48,351 bases of DNA. It comes from CAZWDO01 sp964632485 [NCBI: uncultured bacterium] (GTDB taxonomy: Bacteria; JAGOEH01). The position numbers and the translations under genes are program-made. The stretch lies in contig CAZWDO010000014.1 in NCBI GenBank assembly GCA_964632485.1, positions 11,974 through 60,324 on the forward strand, given 5' to 3'. Shown here piece by piece: positions 26,258 to 34,701 of this stretch. Within the stretch, counting starts at the first letter, position 1. Each line of letters starts with the position of its first letter. Under the pieces are notes generated by a model, which was given only the letters and a program-made list of their open reading frames with translations, made no database searches and was not told the DNA's origin.

Positions 26258-28534
26258 ATGATTCAATGTTTAAATATTTGCAGTTGTTGCTTGATACTAC
26301 TTTCTTATCATATATCCGCCAGCGTTTTGACGATTACTTTACCCCCCTCCTATTTTGCTGATTCCTTTATCCGTTTGGAACCATCCTCGGTTTCTCCGGT
26401 TTTTCTTTCTGAACAAAGGCTGCGGTATGATTCGCTTCCTGGAGGTAATTATAAACTTTTTATTGGACGCTATGGCGCAAATCAGATTTTTTACCATTAC
26501 TTTACTCTAAGAGATAATGATACTCTAAATTTGGAATTAACGATTCAGGATGACTCCATTCAGGCTGTACATGAATGTTCGGAGGTGATCATCGAGGCAA
26601 AGAGAGACCCCACTTCTTCCAAAATCGGTTTGGGGCAGTTTCGTCTGCGTCATGCCATGATTAATGATGTTCCCTTATCGCTTGGGGATGTATCGCGTAT
26701 CCTAAAAAGCTTGCCTGGAACGTCTCGATATAGTGATTGGGCCAATGATCTTTTAATACGAGGCGGGAGTCCATGGGAAAATTCATACTATATTGAAAAT
26801 ATCCGGGTTAACGAATTGAACTATTTCCAGCGCCAGAGCGGGAGTGGCGGCGCGTTGGGTTACTTTGATCTTCATAGCGTAAGTGAATTGGTTTTTTATA
26901 ATGGAAATATGCCGGTCTCTTATGGTGGGGCGATGTCCGGTGTGATGGCTTTAACACTTAAAAAAAATGAAGAGTTGCCGACTGAACGCATTCTGTCGCT
27001 GGGGCTGTCCGGAGTCCGCGCGTCCGCTACCGGTCATTTCTTCAGCAATCAATGGGACTATCATTTTTCCGTCCAGCGCGGCTATCTGGATTGGCTCAAT
27101 CGACTTTTAGGAAATGATGTGGCTCCAGGGTATGAGTCGTTTCAGGGTTTTCTGCATGGTACATTAGCAACTCGGCATCAGCTTTCGCTTTTAGTAGTCG
27201 CGGCCTATAGCGATCTCAATTTCGATTTGGCAACAGCTATTAAAAATGGTTATAATGGAGCGCTAAATCTAAGCCATACTACAGGAACAGTTGGTGTTAA
27301 CTGGCAATTCCGGGTGACATCACGAGCCATAAGCGAGCTTTCGTTCAGTCATTCTCCTTCCGAAAACCGGGATCGGATATGGAATGCAGCCACGGAAATG
27401 ACCCATTACGCCATCATGGAAAATATCGGGAATACTTCAATCCGGCATCATTTTACTTTCGACCCTGCGCTCCGCCACAAAATTAATGTGGGTTATGAAA
27501 TTGATTGGGAAAATTTTAGTTACACTAATTATTTTGCGGCGACGTATAATCGGTATGGTAATCAGCAAGTGGAAGTATGGCCGGAAGGGCGATTGTCAGT
27601 TCATAAAATTGCTTTCTATATTCAGTTCACGGCTCTCAACTCCCGAGGATTTCAGTATAATGTCGGAGCGCGGGTTTTGAGGCCTTCCTATCAAAACCGA
27701 CTGACAGTGGACCCTCGTTTATCGCTTGAACGGAAATGGGGAGATGGGTTTTCATTGGGCATCGGAAGTGGAGTATATCATCAGCCGTTACCTCTTTTTT
27801 TATTAGCGGCCAATCAAGCCAATCGTCGCCTTAGTCAACCGGTATGCATTCATTATAATATTCGTCTGGCGCGCGAAACTTTATGGGGAGGGATGGCTGA
27901 ACTGGAGTTGTATGCAAAGGATTATCGCCATCAGCCATTAACCCATGAAGATCCGGCAATTTATGTCATGGATAGTGGTATTAATTATGGATTTTACCGT
28001 TTCTATGAGGAATTGAGCGATCGGGGAGTCGCTTTTGTCAAAGGTGTGGAAATTGGTTTTTCACGACGTCTGCTCCGTAAAGGACGATTTAATGCATCTT
28101 TAAACTTTTTTCGCTCGGAGTATCACGATTGGAATGGTGTTGAACGGCCCCGTTTAGGTGATAACCGCTTCATTTTTTTGTGCGATTTTCTTTTTTATAT
28201 AGCCGCGCAATGGCAATTGAATATTCATTGGGAGATCGCCGGCGGTACTCCCTATACTCCTTTTGATGAAGTTGCTTCACAGGATGCTCAGGTAGGTATC
28301 ATTGATTCACGCTATATCCATGAAATGCGGTATCGAAATTATCATTCATTGAATTTTCAGCTTCAGCGAACGTTTCGGGTCAATCATTCCCAGTTGAATT
28401 TGCTCGTGGGTGTGATCAATGTGTACTACCATCGGAACGAGGCCCGGATTTATTGGAATAAATTAACACAACGCACAGCAATGCTTTATCAGGCGCCCTT
28501 TTTGCCGGTATTTTCGGTTTCCTGGATTTTTTAA
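26258..28534 (+). CDS. TonB-dependent receptor-like outer-membrane protein
   Basis: The 758-residue product has a signal peptide (about 1-22), a small beta-rich N-terminal domain (about 25-105) resembling the carboxypeptidase-regulatory-like domain common in FCB receptors, and a Plug domain with LGDVSRILKSLPGTSRYSDW, DLLIRGGSPWENSYYIENI and VSYGGAMSGVMALTLK. The remainder is a beta barrel ending FSVSWIF, with a terminal Phe. Known role: energised uptake across the outer membrane; the ligand is unknown. No TonB box can be pointed to with confidence. The start ATG has no SD. The stop codon abuts, with no gap, the stop codon of the convergent phospholipase D-like gene. Confidence 0.85.
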   Translation: MIQCLNICSCCLILLSYHISASVLTITLPPSYFADSFIRLEPSSVSPVFLSEQRLRYDSLPGGNYKLFIGRYGANQIFYHYFTLRDNDTLNLELTIQDDSIQAVHECSEVIIEAKRDPTSSKIGLGQFRLRHAMINDVPLSLGDVSRILKSLPGTSRYSDWANDLLIRGGSPWENSYYIENIRVNELNYFQRQSGSGGALGYFDLHSVSELVFYNGNMPVSYGGAMSGVMALTLKKNEELPTERILSLGLSGVRASATGHFFSNQWDYHFSVQRGYLDWLNRLLGNDVAPGYESFQGFLHGTLATRHQLSLLVVAAYSDLNFDLATAIKNGYNGALNLSHTTGTVGVNWQFRVTSRAISELSFSHSPSENRDRIWNAATEMTHYAIMENIGNTSIRHHFTFDPALRHKINVGYEIDWENFSYTNYFAATYNRYGNQQVEVWPEGRLSVHKIAFYIQFTALNSRGFQYNVGARVLRPSYQNRLTVDPRLSLERKWGDGFSLGIGSGVYHQPLPLFLLAANQANRRLSQPVCIHYNIRLARETLWGGMAELELYAKDYRHQPLTHEDPAIYVMDSGINYGFYRFYEELSDRGVAFVKGVEIGFSRRLLRKGRFNASLNFFRSEYHDWNGVERPRLGDNRFIFLCDFLFYIAAQWQLNIHWEIAGGTPYTPFDEVASQDAQVGIIDSRYIHEMRYRNYHSLNFQLQRTFRVNHSQLNLLVGVINVYYHRNEARIYWNKLTQRTAMLYQAPFLPVFSVSWIF

Positions 28535-30112
28535 TCAGACAAAAGGATCAAAAAGTTCGCTCAACCAGCCCTTGCAATGCAGCCAAATTCTTTGCCAGCG
28601 GGATGTTGGCGGGGAATATACGCAGCAATAGGGCAAGATATCCCTCTTGATTTGGAGTATTAACTGGCGAACACTGGCCATGTTCCGAATCTCAATATTC
28701 TGTTCGAAATTTCGGTATAATGAGAAACTATCCATGTTGCAACTGCCCATACACGCGTAAGATTGGTCAGTGATTAGACCTTTGGCATGAAACCGCCCCT
28801 GATGATCGCTGCCCTCAAATCGATAGATTGTTGCTCCCGCATTACTTAATTGATGCAAGTGGTATTCGGTATTGAAACGATTGATTTTGTTTTCCGGATT
28901 AGCCGGAATGATCAGTTTAACGGCGACGCCTCTGGCAAGAGCTGTTTTTAAATGATTCATAATCCGGTTTTCCGTAAAATAAGGCGAGAATATCAGAATT
29001 TCGGTTTGAGCTCTATCGATTTCCCGATAGAGTGTTTGGGTAATGGGATGCTGGATACCCGGCGCATTGATTAGAATTCGTCCATTAACTCCGTTGTTAT
29101 TCTCTCCCGATTCAGGGGAAGGAAAATAAGCCGCGGCGCTATCGAGGGCTATATGGCCGCCATTGTACAGGAAGTTAGAAAAGAAAATTGCCTGGAGTTG
29201 GTTGACGATTGAACCTTCAAGGAGCATCGCCATATCCATCATCCGTGTGTACATGGATTGTTCGACTGTATAGCCGGTATGTAACGCCATGTGTCCATCA
29301 ATAATGAAGTATTTACGATGATCAAAATGGAAATAATCACCCAACGTCGGATGCGGTGGGTGACTGTAATATACGATTTCTCCCCCTGCAGTGGTAAGAC
29401 TGTCCAACCATGCCTGCTGCTGGGTTCGCTGTATGCGATGGAACAGACTGAGTCTGGCGCCAAATCGATCCAGAATCAAGCGTATTCTAACTCCCTGACG
29501 GGCTTTTTTAATCAGTAATCGGCATAAGCTTCGTCCCCACTCATCCGCTTTAAATCCATATAAATGGATATGAATTGATTGTTTTGATTCTTCCAGCGCG
29601 TTTATCAGTTTTTGCCAAAATTCATCCCGATCGGTTATCCATTCAACTCGATTGTCGTATGTCGGCGTAAAATATAATCCCAAATCCTCAAGTTCCATCT
29701 GATCTGGATTGTCTATCGCGCGTAGAAGCCGATCTCTGAATCCTTCCAGCCATAAGGTGTCGTCTTCTGCATCCAGTAAACATTCCTTTATTTCCGGAAT
29801 AGTAGCATTTCCTGTGATACCCAACTCATCAGATACTCCTCCCATGCTTGGACTGATCGTTGTTTTTGGTTTTTTTTCTAAATAGCGGGTTTTTAAAGCG
29901 ATATAGCGCTTGCGCTTTCGATCCAGTTGGGATTTATTATCCGGCAGTTGCAAAAGGGTCATCTGATATTCTTGATAAGCCATCCGGATCGAGTCGGTTA
30001 ACGTTTGTTTTCGCGCGGCCGACGACTGATCAATAAAACTAATCCACAGCAGGAAATAAATAAATACGATTTTCCGAGGGGTTTCGATATTCAGAGTTGA
30101 TTGATTTTTCAA
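28535..30112 (-). CDS. Exported phospholipase D / cardiolipin synthase-like protein
   Basis: Two HKD motifs are present: HRKYFIID in the first half (about 280) and HAKGLITD in the second (about 435), each followed by the usual Gly/Ser-Asn stretch (GSCNMDSFS after the second). This predicts a phosphatidyl-transfer or phosphodiester-hydrolysing enzyme. Unlike bacterial cardiolipin synthases, which start with two membrane helices, this 525-residue protein has a single signal-like segment (KIVFIYFLLWISFIDQSSA), then a Lys/Arg-rich helical region (about 35-90), so it may act in the periplasm. The start is TTG at 30112, the only start codon ahead of the signal after an in-frame stop; its SD is weak. 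It lies about 180 bases behind the lipoprotein gene on the same strand. Confidence 0.8.
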   Translation of the reverse strand: MKNQSTLNIETPRKIVFIYFLLWISFIDQSSAARKQTLTDSIRMAYQEYQMTLLQLPDNKSQLDRKRKRYIALKTRYLEKKPKTTISPSMGGVSDELGITGNATIPEIKECLLDAEDDTLWLEGFRDRLLRAIDNPDQMELEDLGLYFTPTYDNRVEWITDRDEFWQKLINALEESKQSIHIHLYGFKADEWGRSLCRLLIKKARQGVRIRLILDRFGARLSLFHRIQRTQQQAWLDSLTTAGGEIVYYSHPPHPTLGDYFHFDHRKYFIIDGHMALHTGYTVEQSMYTRMMDMAMLLEGSIVNQLQAIFFSNFLYNGGHIALDSAAAYFPSPESGENNNGVNGRILINAPGIQHPITQTLYREIDRAQTEILIFSPYFTENRIMNHLKTALARGVAVKLIIPANPENKINRFNTEYHLHQLSNAGATIYRFEGSDHQGRFHAKGLITDQSYACMGSCNMDSFSLYRNFEQNIEIRNMASVRQLILQIKRDILPYCCVYSPPTSRWQRIWLHCKGWLSELFDPFV

Positions 30113-30294
30113 GCTGTTCTGCTAAAAAAATGACCATTACGGATAAATTTATGTTTACTATTCCAAATACATAGAGAGAATCGCATACAATCAATATATT
30201 TTGAATACAAGGGCCAAATATGGGCGTTTTTTACCCGCTGAATGACGTGTAGAGCGCTACCTGCCGTTTTCTGAATATGGATTCAACTTCCTTG

Positions 30295-30852
30295 TTAAAA
30301 TAAACTTTTATTGAAAGTAACTTTAAACGTTCCTTTGATGGTCAATACCATGGATAACGGTTGAGTATCGAAAATGGCGTCGAGTTGAACCCGGGCGCAT
30401 TTGGGGTTGCTCCAGATCATGTCGCAGAATTTGTTGGTGTTGGTTTGGTTGAAAGGCGTTTCATGATATAGATTGTCTCCGGCCGCGCGCAGATCGAGAT
30501 TGGTCATACTTAACGCCTGCAGGGGATTGGAACCGTTCACTTCACTGAAGTTGGCGCTTGCGCTCGTCGCGATAACCGTATTTTGGCCGTAATACTGGAT
30601 TTTGTATTCGATTTTTTGGACCTCAATTTTTTTGATATCGTCCTTATTATCGACAAAATCTTTACTGGAACTGGCGGCTTTTATAAATTCATCCCGGGTG
30701 ATAGTATCTGTTAAATGAAAACTGAGTTGATCGTAGTTTGTAAAGGTCCAACTATGCGTTAGATTCATAGTAAAATCATCTTCGACCTTACAGGAGCTGA
30801 TCATCAGAGTCAGTGCTGTCAGGAATAAACCGATAAATAAACGGCGATACAT
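30295..30852 (-). CDS. Hypothetical lipoprotein
   Basis: The 185-residue product starts with a good lipoprotein signal: basic MYRRLF, a hydrophobic core and the lipobox ISSC (Cys at about 21). The mature part is mostly beta-strand by composition, with Asp/Asn-rich turns and a second Cys pair (FCDM...PKCAR). I do not recognise the family. AAGGAGG lies five bases before the ATG, one of the strongest SD sites here. The leader holds a small hairpin, GCTGG-TAGG-CCAGC on the minus strand (30886-30873). The phospholipase D-like gene lies downstream on the same strand and may be co-transcribed. Confidence 0.75.
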   Translation of the reverse strand: MYRRLFIGLFLTALTLMISSCKVEDDFTMNLTHSWTFTNYDQLSFHLTDTITRDEFIKAASSSKDFVDNKDDIKKIEVQKIEYKIQYYGQNTVIATSASANFSEVNGSNPLQALSMTNLDLRAAGDNLYHETPFNQTNTNKFCDMIWSNPKCARVQLDAIFDTQPLSMVLTIKGTFKVTFNKSLF

Positions 30853-30886
30853 GGTTTCCTCCTTGTTTGAAAGCTGGCCTACCAGC

Positions 30887-31251
30887 GGTTTAATATCTAT
30901 TCGTTTACGACAATACGGCTAACCAATGGGTTATGCTAAAAATCTGGGGCGTGTGGTTTAGATTACAACCGGTATCAGGGGAGGGAATCGGTATGCGATG
31001 GAATGGCGGTAATCATTGGTTTAAAATCGCCCATTGTCAAGCTGTCTCTGTACGATATTAAATATAACTTTTTTATCTGGTTTTGTCAAGTTTGTAAAAA
31101 AGAGAATTTTAAATTTATAAAAATTACCCGCAATAAAATATTGGGGGGAGTCATGCGACTCAGGCTGGAAACCGGATTGATGGATGAGTTCAGAATATAT
31201 ATAAGCTCGAACCGTATTAGAAGATCAATTGAATAGGCGTTGACTTGCGTC
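30887..31251 (+). other. Intergenic region between the lipoprotein and MFS genes
   Basis: About 365 bases with no convincing gene. It contains a hairpin GAGTC-ATGC-GACTC (31149-31162) whose loop overlaps a possible 27-codon reading frame (ATG 31153 to TAG 31236) that has GGGGGGAG just upstream. This small frame has no recognisable product and may be chance. No clear promoter for the minus-strand lipoprotein gene could be picked out. Confidence 0.3.
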
Positions 31252-31280
31252 TTGACATTTCCCGGAGAATGATTTATATT
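31252..31280 (+). promoter_or_regulatory. Promoter of the MFS transporter gene
   Basis: TTGACA (31252-31257), 17-base spacer, TATATT (31275-31280): a near-consensus sigma70 promoter. The start near 31287 gives a leader of about 43 bases to the TTG at 31330 and excludes the in-frame TTG and GTG at 31279-31284, which lie upstream of the transcript. Confidence 0.75.
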
Positions 31281-31329
31281 GGTGGCCCATTCAGTAAAAG
31301 TCTCACTTAAATTCGGAAAGAGGTGGATT

Positions 31330-32688
31330 TTGTTATTGCGTGATAACCCGCGGCGGATTTTTTTCCTAATTTCTCTGGACGGGGCGCTTTGGGCCTTGAT
31401 GTATGGTTTAGCCGAGCATTATCTGGTTCCCTTTGCTTTATTATTTAATGCGACTCCCTTCCAGGTAACATTATTGACAGGATTTGGACAATTGGCGATC
31501 GCTTTAGCTCATATCCTGGGGGGGCTTTTTATACTCCATTATCGACGCAGGCAACAATTATGTCTGATTGGCAATCTGAGTCAAGCCACATCCTGGCTGT
31601 TGATTCTGGGCGCCGGGCTTTTCTTGGGGAGCCCGATTTGGATTATTATTGTCTATTTCATTGGTACGTTTGTTACCGGTTTTGCCACTCCCGGTTGGCT
31701 GTCATGGATGAATGATATCATTCCATCGGAGACACGGGGCCGGTTCTGGGGACGCCGCAATAGCGTAATTGGTGTGTTTCAATTCACGGCGATTCTTTTG
31801 GGAGGCATTGCGCTTTATGCGGCGCAACGTGGTTTTCTGGATTTGATGGGGGTTTTCGCCGGACTTTTTTGTTTGGCTTTTCTATCGCGCGCCGCCAGTT
31901 GGTGGCCGATTAAACATACACCGGAACCGGAAATGGAGCGGAATGAAATTCCGGTAAGCGCTCATTCCTATCTTGAATTTTTCCGTTCCGATCAGCATCG
32001 CAATTTTACCCGTTATATCCGGTTTATCTTTGTGATCAATTTCAGCATGTTTATTATGAATGCGTTGTTGCCAATACAGATTTTACAGACTTTAGGGTGC
32101 AACTATTTGGAATATATGATCCTGACAATGATGACCAATATGCTGACGTTTCTTTTTATGTTTTATTGGGGTCCCTTGGCCGATCGGTTCGGCAACTATC
32201 AGATACTTTTAACGTGTGGCTTTTTTATTCTGCTACCCCCCTTAGGCTGGGCCTTTTCTCATCATTTTGCGGTACTGATTGTGTTTCAATTGCTGCATGG
32301 ATTCGGCTGGTCGGGTGTATCTCTGGCAGCGATGAATTTTACATTTGATTCGCATCATCGTCACCAAATGCCGACCGCTATGGCCGTATATTTTGCTGTT
32401 ACTAACTTAGCTGCGTTTAGCGGTTCATTTATGGGCGGTTTTCTGGCGCGTTATGTGGCAGATTTCCATTTTTGGCAATTTTCATCTGCCAATCTGGAAC
32501 TGATTTTTTTGATTTCAATGGTGGGTCGTTTATGGGCGGTTTTTTATTTGCTCAAGCAATTTAAAGAAGTAAGGACCGGACTTGACCCGGTCCCTTCTCA
32601 ATGGCATTTGTTGGTTTATTTGCCTGCTCGCAATGTATTCAACCAGATTCGACAATTGAATACGTGGCGGGATAATCCGCGTTCCTAA
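31330..32688 (+). CDS. Major facilitator superfamily transporter
   Basis: The start is TTG at 31330, six bases after AAAGAGG, inside the predicted transcript; the frame extends further upstream but only into the promoter. The 452-residue product has about 12 hydrophobic helices, an N-terminal LISLDGALWALMYGLAEHYLVPFAL, and a cytoplasmic loop between helices 4 and 5 with WMNDIIPSETRGRFWGRRN, the RGRFWG.R signature common to FCB-group MFS proteins of unknown substrate. The second half starts after residue 235 with a matching loop YWGPLADRFGNY. The substrate cannot be inferred. The 3' end overlaps the convergent dehydrogenase gene by four bases. Confidence 0.85.
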   Translation: MLLRDNPRRIFFLISLDGALWALMYGLAEHYLVPFALLFNATPFQVTLLTGFGQLAIALAHILGGLFILHYRRRQQLCLIGNLSQATSWLLILGAGLFLGSPIWIIIVYFIGTFVTGFATPGWLSWMNDIIPSETRGRFWGRRNSVIGVFQFTAILLGGIALYAAQRGFLDLMGVFAGLFCLAFLSRAASWWPIKHTPEPEMERNEIPVSAHSYLEFFRSDQHRNFTRYIRFIFVINFSMFIMNALLPIQILQTLGCNYLEYMILTMMTNMLTFLFMFYWGPLADRFGNYQILLTCGFFILLPPLGWAFSHHFAVLIVFQLLHGFGWSGVSLAAMNFTFDSHHRHQMPTAMAVYFAVTNLAAFSGSFMGGFLARYVADFHFWQFSSANLELIFLISMVGRLWAVFYLLKQFKEVRTGLDPVPSQWHLLVYLPARNVFNQIRQLNTWRDNPRS

Positions 32689-34001
32689 GCTTTGATGATC
32701 TTTTTACGGTTTTCCTTGACCTGACTTGTGGCGTTGCGGGTGTCGATCACTAATTTGGAATTGGATACAATCCATTGATAATCGTAGCTGGAATGGTCAG
32801 TAACGATGACGACGGCGTCCATTCGCGCCAGCAATTCAACCGTCAGGGGTTGGCTTTCCATATTAATTTGATATTTACGCATGGGAGAAACTTTTGGAAT
32901 CTGAGGGATGTAAGGATCATTATAACACACCCGGGCGCCTTTATCATCCAGCAGTTCGATCAATTTTAATGCGGGAGATTCACGCATGTCATCGATATCT
33001 TTTTTATAGGCCACGCCTAAAAGAAGTATTGAAGACCCGTTCAAACTCTTTCCCGCCTGGTTCAATGCGTCCATGATTTTATGCACTACATACGTAGTGA
33101 CTTGGGAGTTGATTTCTCCAGCCAATTCGATAAAACGGGTCGGAAATTCAAATTCGCGCGCTTTCCAGGTCAAGTAAAAGGGATCGATGGGAATACAATG
33201 GCCTCCTAATCCCGGGCCGGGATAAAATGGATGGAATCCGAACGGTTTGCTGGATGCGGCTGCAATTACTTCCCATATATCAATATTCATGCGGTCTGTC
33301 AACATTTTTAATTCGTTCACGAGAGCAATATTAACGCTTCGGTAAATATTTTCCAGGAGTTTAGTCATTTCCGCTACACGGGTTGAACTGACGGCAATTA
33401 CCTGGTCTATCACTTGCCGATAAAGGGTTACCGCTATTTCCAGACTTTCTGAGTCATAACCGCCAACAACTTTTGGAATACGGGAAGTTGAGAAATTCGG
33501 ATTGCCCGGGTCTTCCCGTTCGGGAGAAAAAGCCAGTCGCAAATCTTCTCCTACCCGCAATCCACTTTTTTCCAAAATCGGTTTGACTATTTCATCGGTT
33601 GTTCCCGGGTAAGTAGTACTTTCTAAAATGACCAGTTGATCCCTGTGGAGATAGGGGTAGATTGTTTCACACGTTTTTTCAATATAGGTCATATCGGGTT
33701 CCCGGTGTTTATTTAACGGGGTCGGAACGCAAATAATGATAACATCAACCTTGCGGATCTGAACGAAATCCGTGGTGGGTAAAAATTTTTGGTTGTCGAT
33801 CAGTTTTTTAGTGGCTTCTGCCGGGATATGTTTGATGTAACTTTCTCCATTTATAAGCAATTCCACTTTTTTGGGATCGATATCGAAACCGATGACCTGA
33901 AAATTTTCTTTGGCAAACTCAATAATTAGCGGAAGGCCTACATAACCTAATCCAATCACGCCGATGACAGCATTGCGGCTAATGATTTTTTCCTTGAACA
34001 T
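32685..34001 (-). CDS. wbpA: UDP-N-acetylglucosamine 6-dehydrogenase-type nucleotide-sugar dehydrogenase
   Basis: It oxidises C6 of a UDP-sugar to the uronic acid using two NAD+. The 438-residue product has the NAD site VIGVIGLGYVGLPL (12-25), the WbpA-like GESYIKHIPAE, SPEREDPGNPNF, and the catalytic Cys in GLGGHCIPIDPFYL. The KHIP and EREDPGN motifs fit the WbpA/TviB branch rather than UDP-glucose dehydrogenase. The product usually feeds O-antigen or capsule synthesis. No glycosyltransferase or epimerase is adjacent. The ATG follows AAGGAG. It is the last gene of a four-gene operon, 22 bases after the class II aldolase gene. Confidence 0.88.
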   Translation of the reverse strand: MFKEKIISRNAVIGVIGLGYVGLPLIIEFAKENFQVIGFDIDPKKVELLINGESYIKHIPAEATKKLIDNQKFLPTTDFVQIRKVDVIIICVPTPLNKHREPDMTYIEKTCETIYPYLHRDQLVILESTTYPGTTDEIVKPILEKSGLRVGEDLRLAFSPEREDPGNPNFSTSRIPKVVGGYDSESLEIAVTLYRQVIDQVIAVSSTRVAEMTKLLENIYRSVNIALVNELKMLTDRMNIDIWEVIAAASSKPFGFHPFYPGPGLGGHCIPIDPFYLTWKAREFEFPTRFIELAGEINSQVTTYVVHKIMDALNQAGKSLNGSSILLLGVAYKKDIDDMRESPALKLIELLDDKGARVCYNDPYIPQIPKVSPMRKYQINMESQPLTVELLARMDAVVIVTDHSSYDYQWIVSNSKLVIDTRNATSQVKENRKKIIKA

Positions 34002-34023
34002 GTAATAACTCCTTCAGTGAACG

Positions 34024-34671
34024 TTAATGTTGCAGATTGTCAGTTGACATTGATTTTAACTTGGCGATTTCCTTTTCGGAAATAGGAGAAACTGGTCCTG
34101 ATGTTTTTGCCAGGTATTGAATTTTGGCAATATGTTCGAGTGATTCAAAACGATACCATGCCAATTCCGGTGTGCGGTCAAACGTCAGGGCGCCATGATT
34201 CGCCAGCAATATCGCTTGGGATGACGCTAAAAAAGGTTCGATGCTGCGCGCAACTTCTGCGGTTCCCGGCAGAGCAAAGGGAGCAATCGGGATTGCGCCA
34301 AATGCCAGAACAGTTTCAATGAGTAAAGATGGGTCGGTGTTGGCGGCTGCCTGACAGGCCCAGGCCGTTGCATAGGGCGGGTGGGCATGGACGACCGCAT
34401 TGATATCCGGCCGATGGCGGTATATTGCCAGGTGCATGTTCATTTCCGATGTCGGTTGGTGTTTTCCGGCTTGTATTACCCCCTCAGTGTCAATCAGCAT
34501 CAAATCTTTGGGGGCAAGCGCTCCTTTATTGATACCTGCCGGTGTAATCAGAATTCGGTTAACAGCTATGCGAACCGAGATGTTTCCATCATGCCATGGG
34601 GCCCATCTCCTTCGGCATAATTCCCGTCCAATCTTTAAAATGGAGTGTTTGGCTTGATCAATTTTAAGCAG
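34024..34671 (-). CDS. Class II aldolase/adducin-family protein with no standard start codon
   Basis: The family (fuculose-1-phosphate aldolase type) splits or dehydrates phosphorylated sugars at a divalent metal. Visible residues: Glu in TSEMNMHLAIY, metal His pair in VVHAHPPYATAWA, third His in LLANHGALTFDRT. The conserved N-terminal part is present in frame: ILKIGRELCRRRWAPWHDGN, then RILITPAGINKGALAPKDL. The first ATG or TTG (34500-34503) lies after this part and would remove the phosphate-binding Gly-Asn turn, so it cannot be the real start. Upstream to the in-frame stop (34687-34689) only CTG (34671), ATT (34662) and ATA are available. CTG at 34671 follows AGGGAAG by six bases and would give about 215 residues, the family length. 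A frameshift or assembly error is the alternative. It follows the subtilase gene by 30 bases. Confidence 0.75.
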   Translation of the reverse strand: MLKIDQAKHSILKIGRELCRRRWAPWHDGNISVRIAVNRILITPAGINKGALAPKDLMLIDTEGVIQAGKHQPTSEMNMHLAIYRHRPDINAVVHAHPPYATAWACQAAANTDPSLLIETVLAFGAIPIAPFALPGTAEVARSIEPFLASSQAILLANHGALTFDRTPELAWYRFESLEHIAKIQYLAKTSGPVSPISEKEIAKLKSMSTDNLQH

Positions 34672-34701
34672 GCGCGGCTTCCCTATCTATCCACTTATTA
34701 A

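Noticed and set aside
30853-30960. Promoter for the minus-strand lipoprotein gene
   Set aside because: TTGTCG and TTGGTT are present on the minus strand but no -10 box lies at 16-18 bases from either.
31003-31152. Upstream part of a 77-codon plus-strand frame ahead of the MFS gene
   Set aside because: No SD at its ATG and low-complexity AT-rich sequence; only the last 27 codons, behind GGGGGGAG, were kept as a weak possibility.
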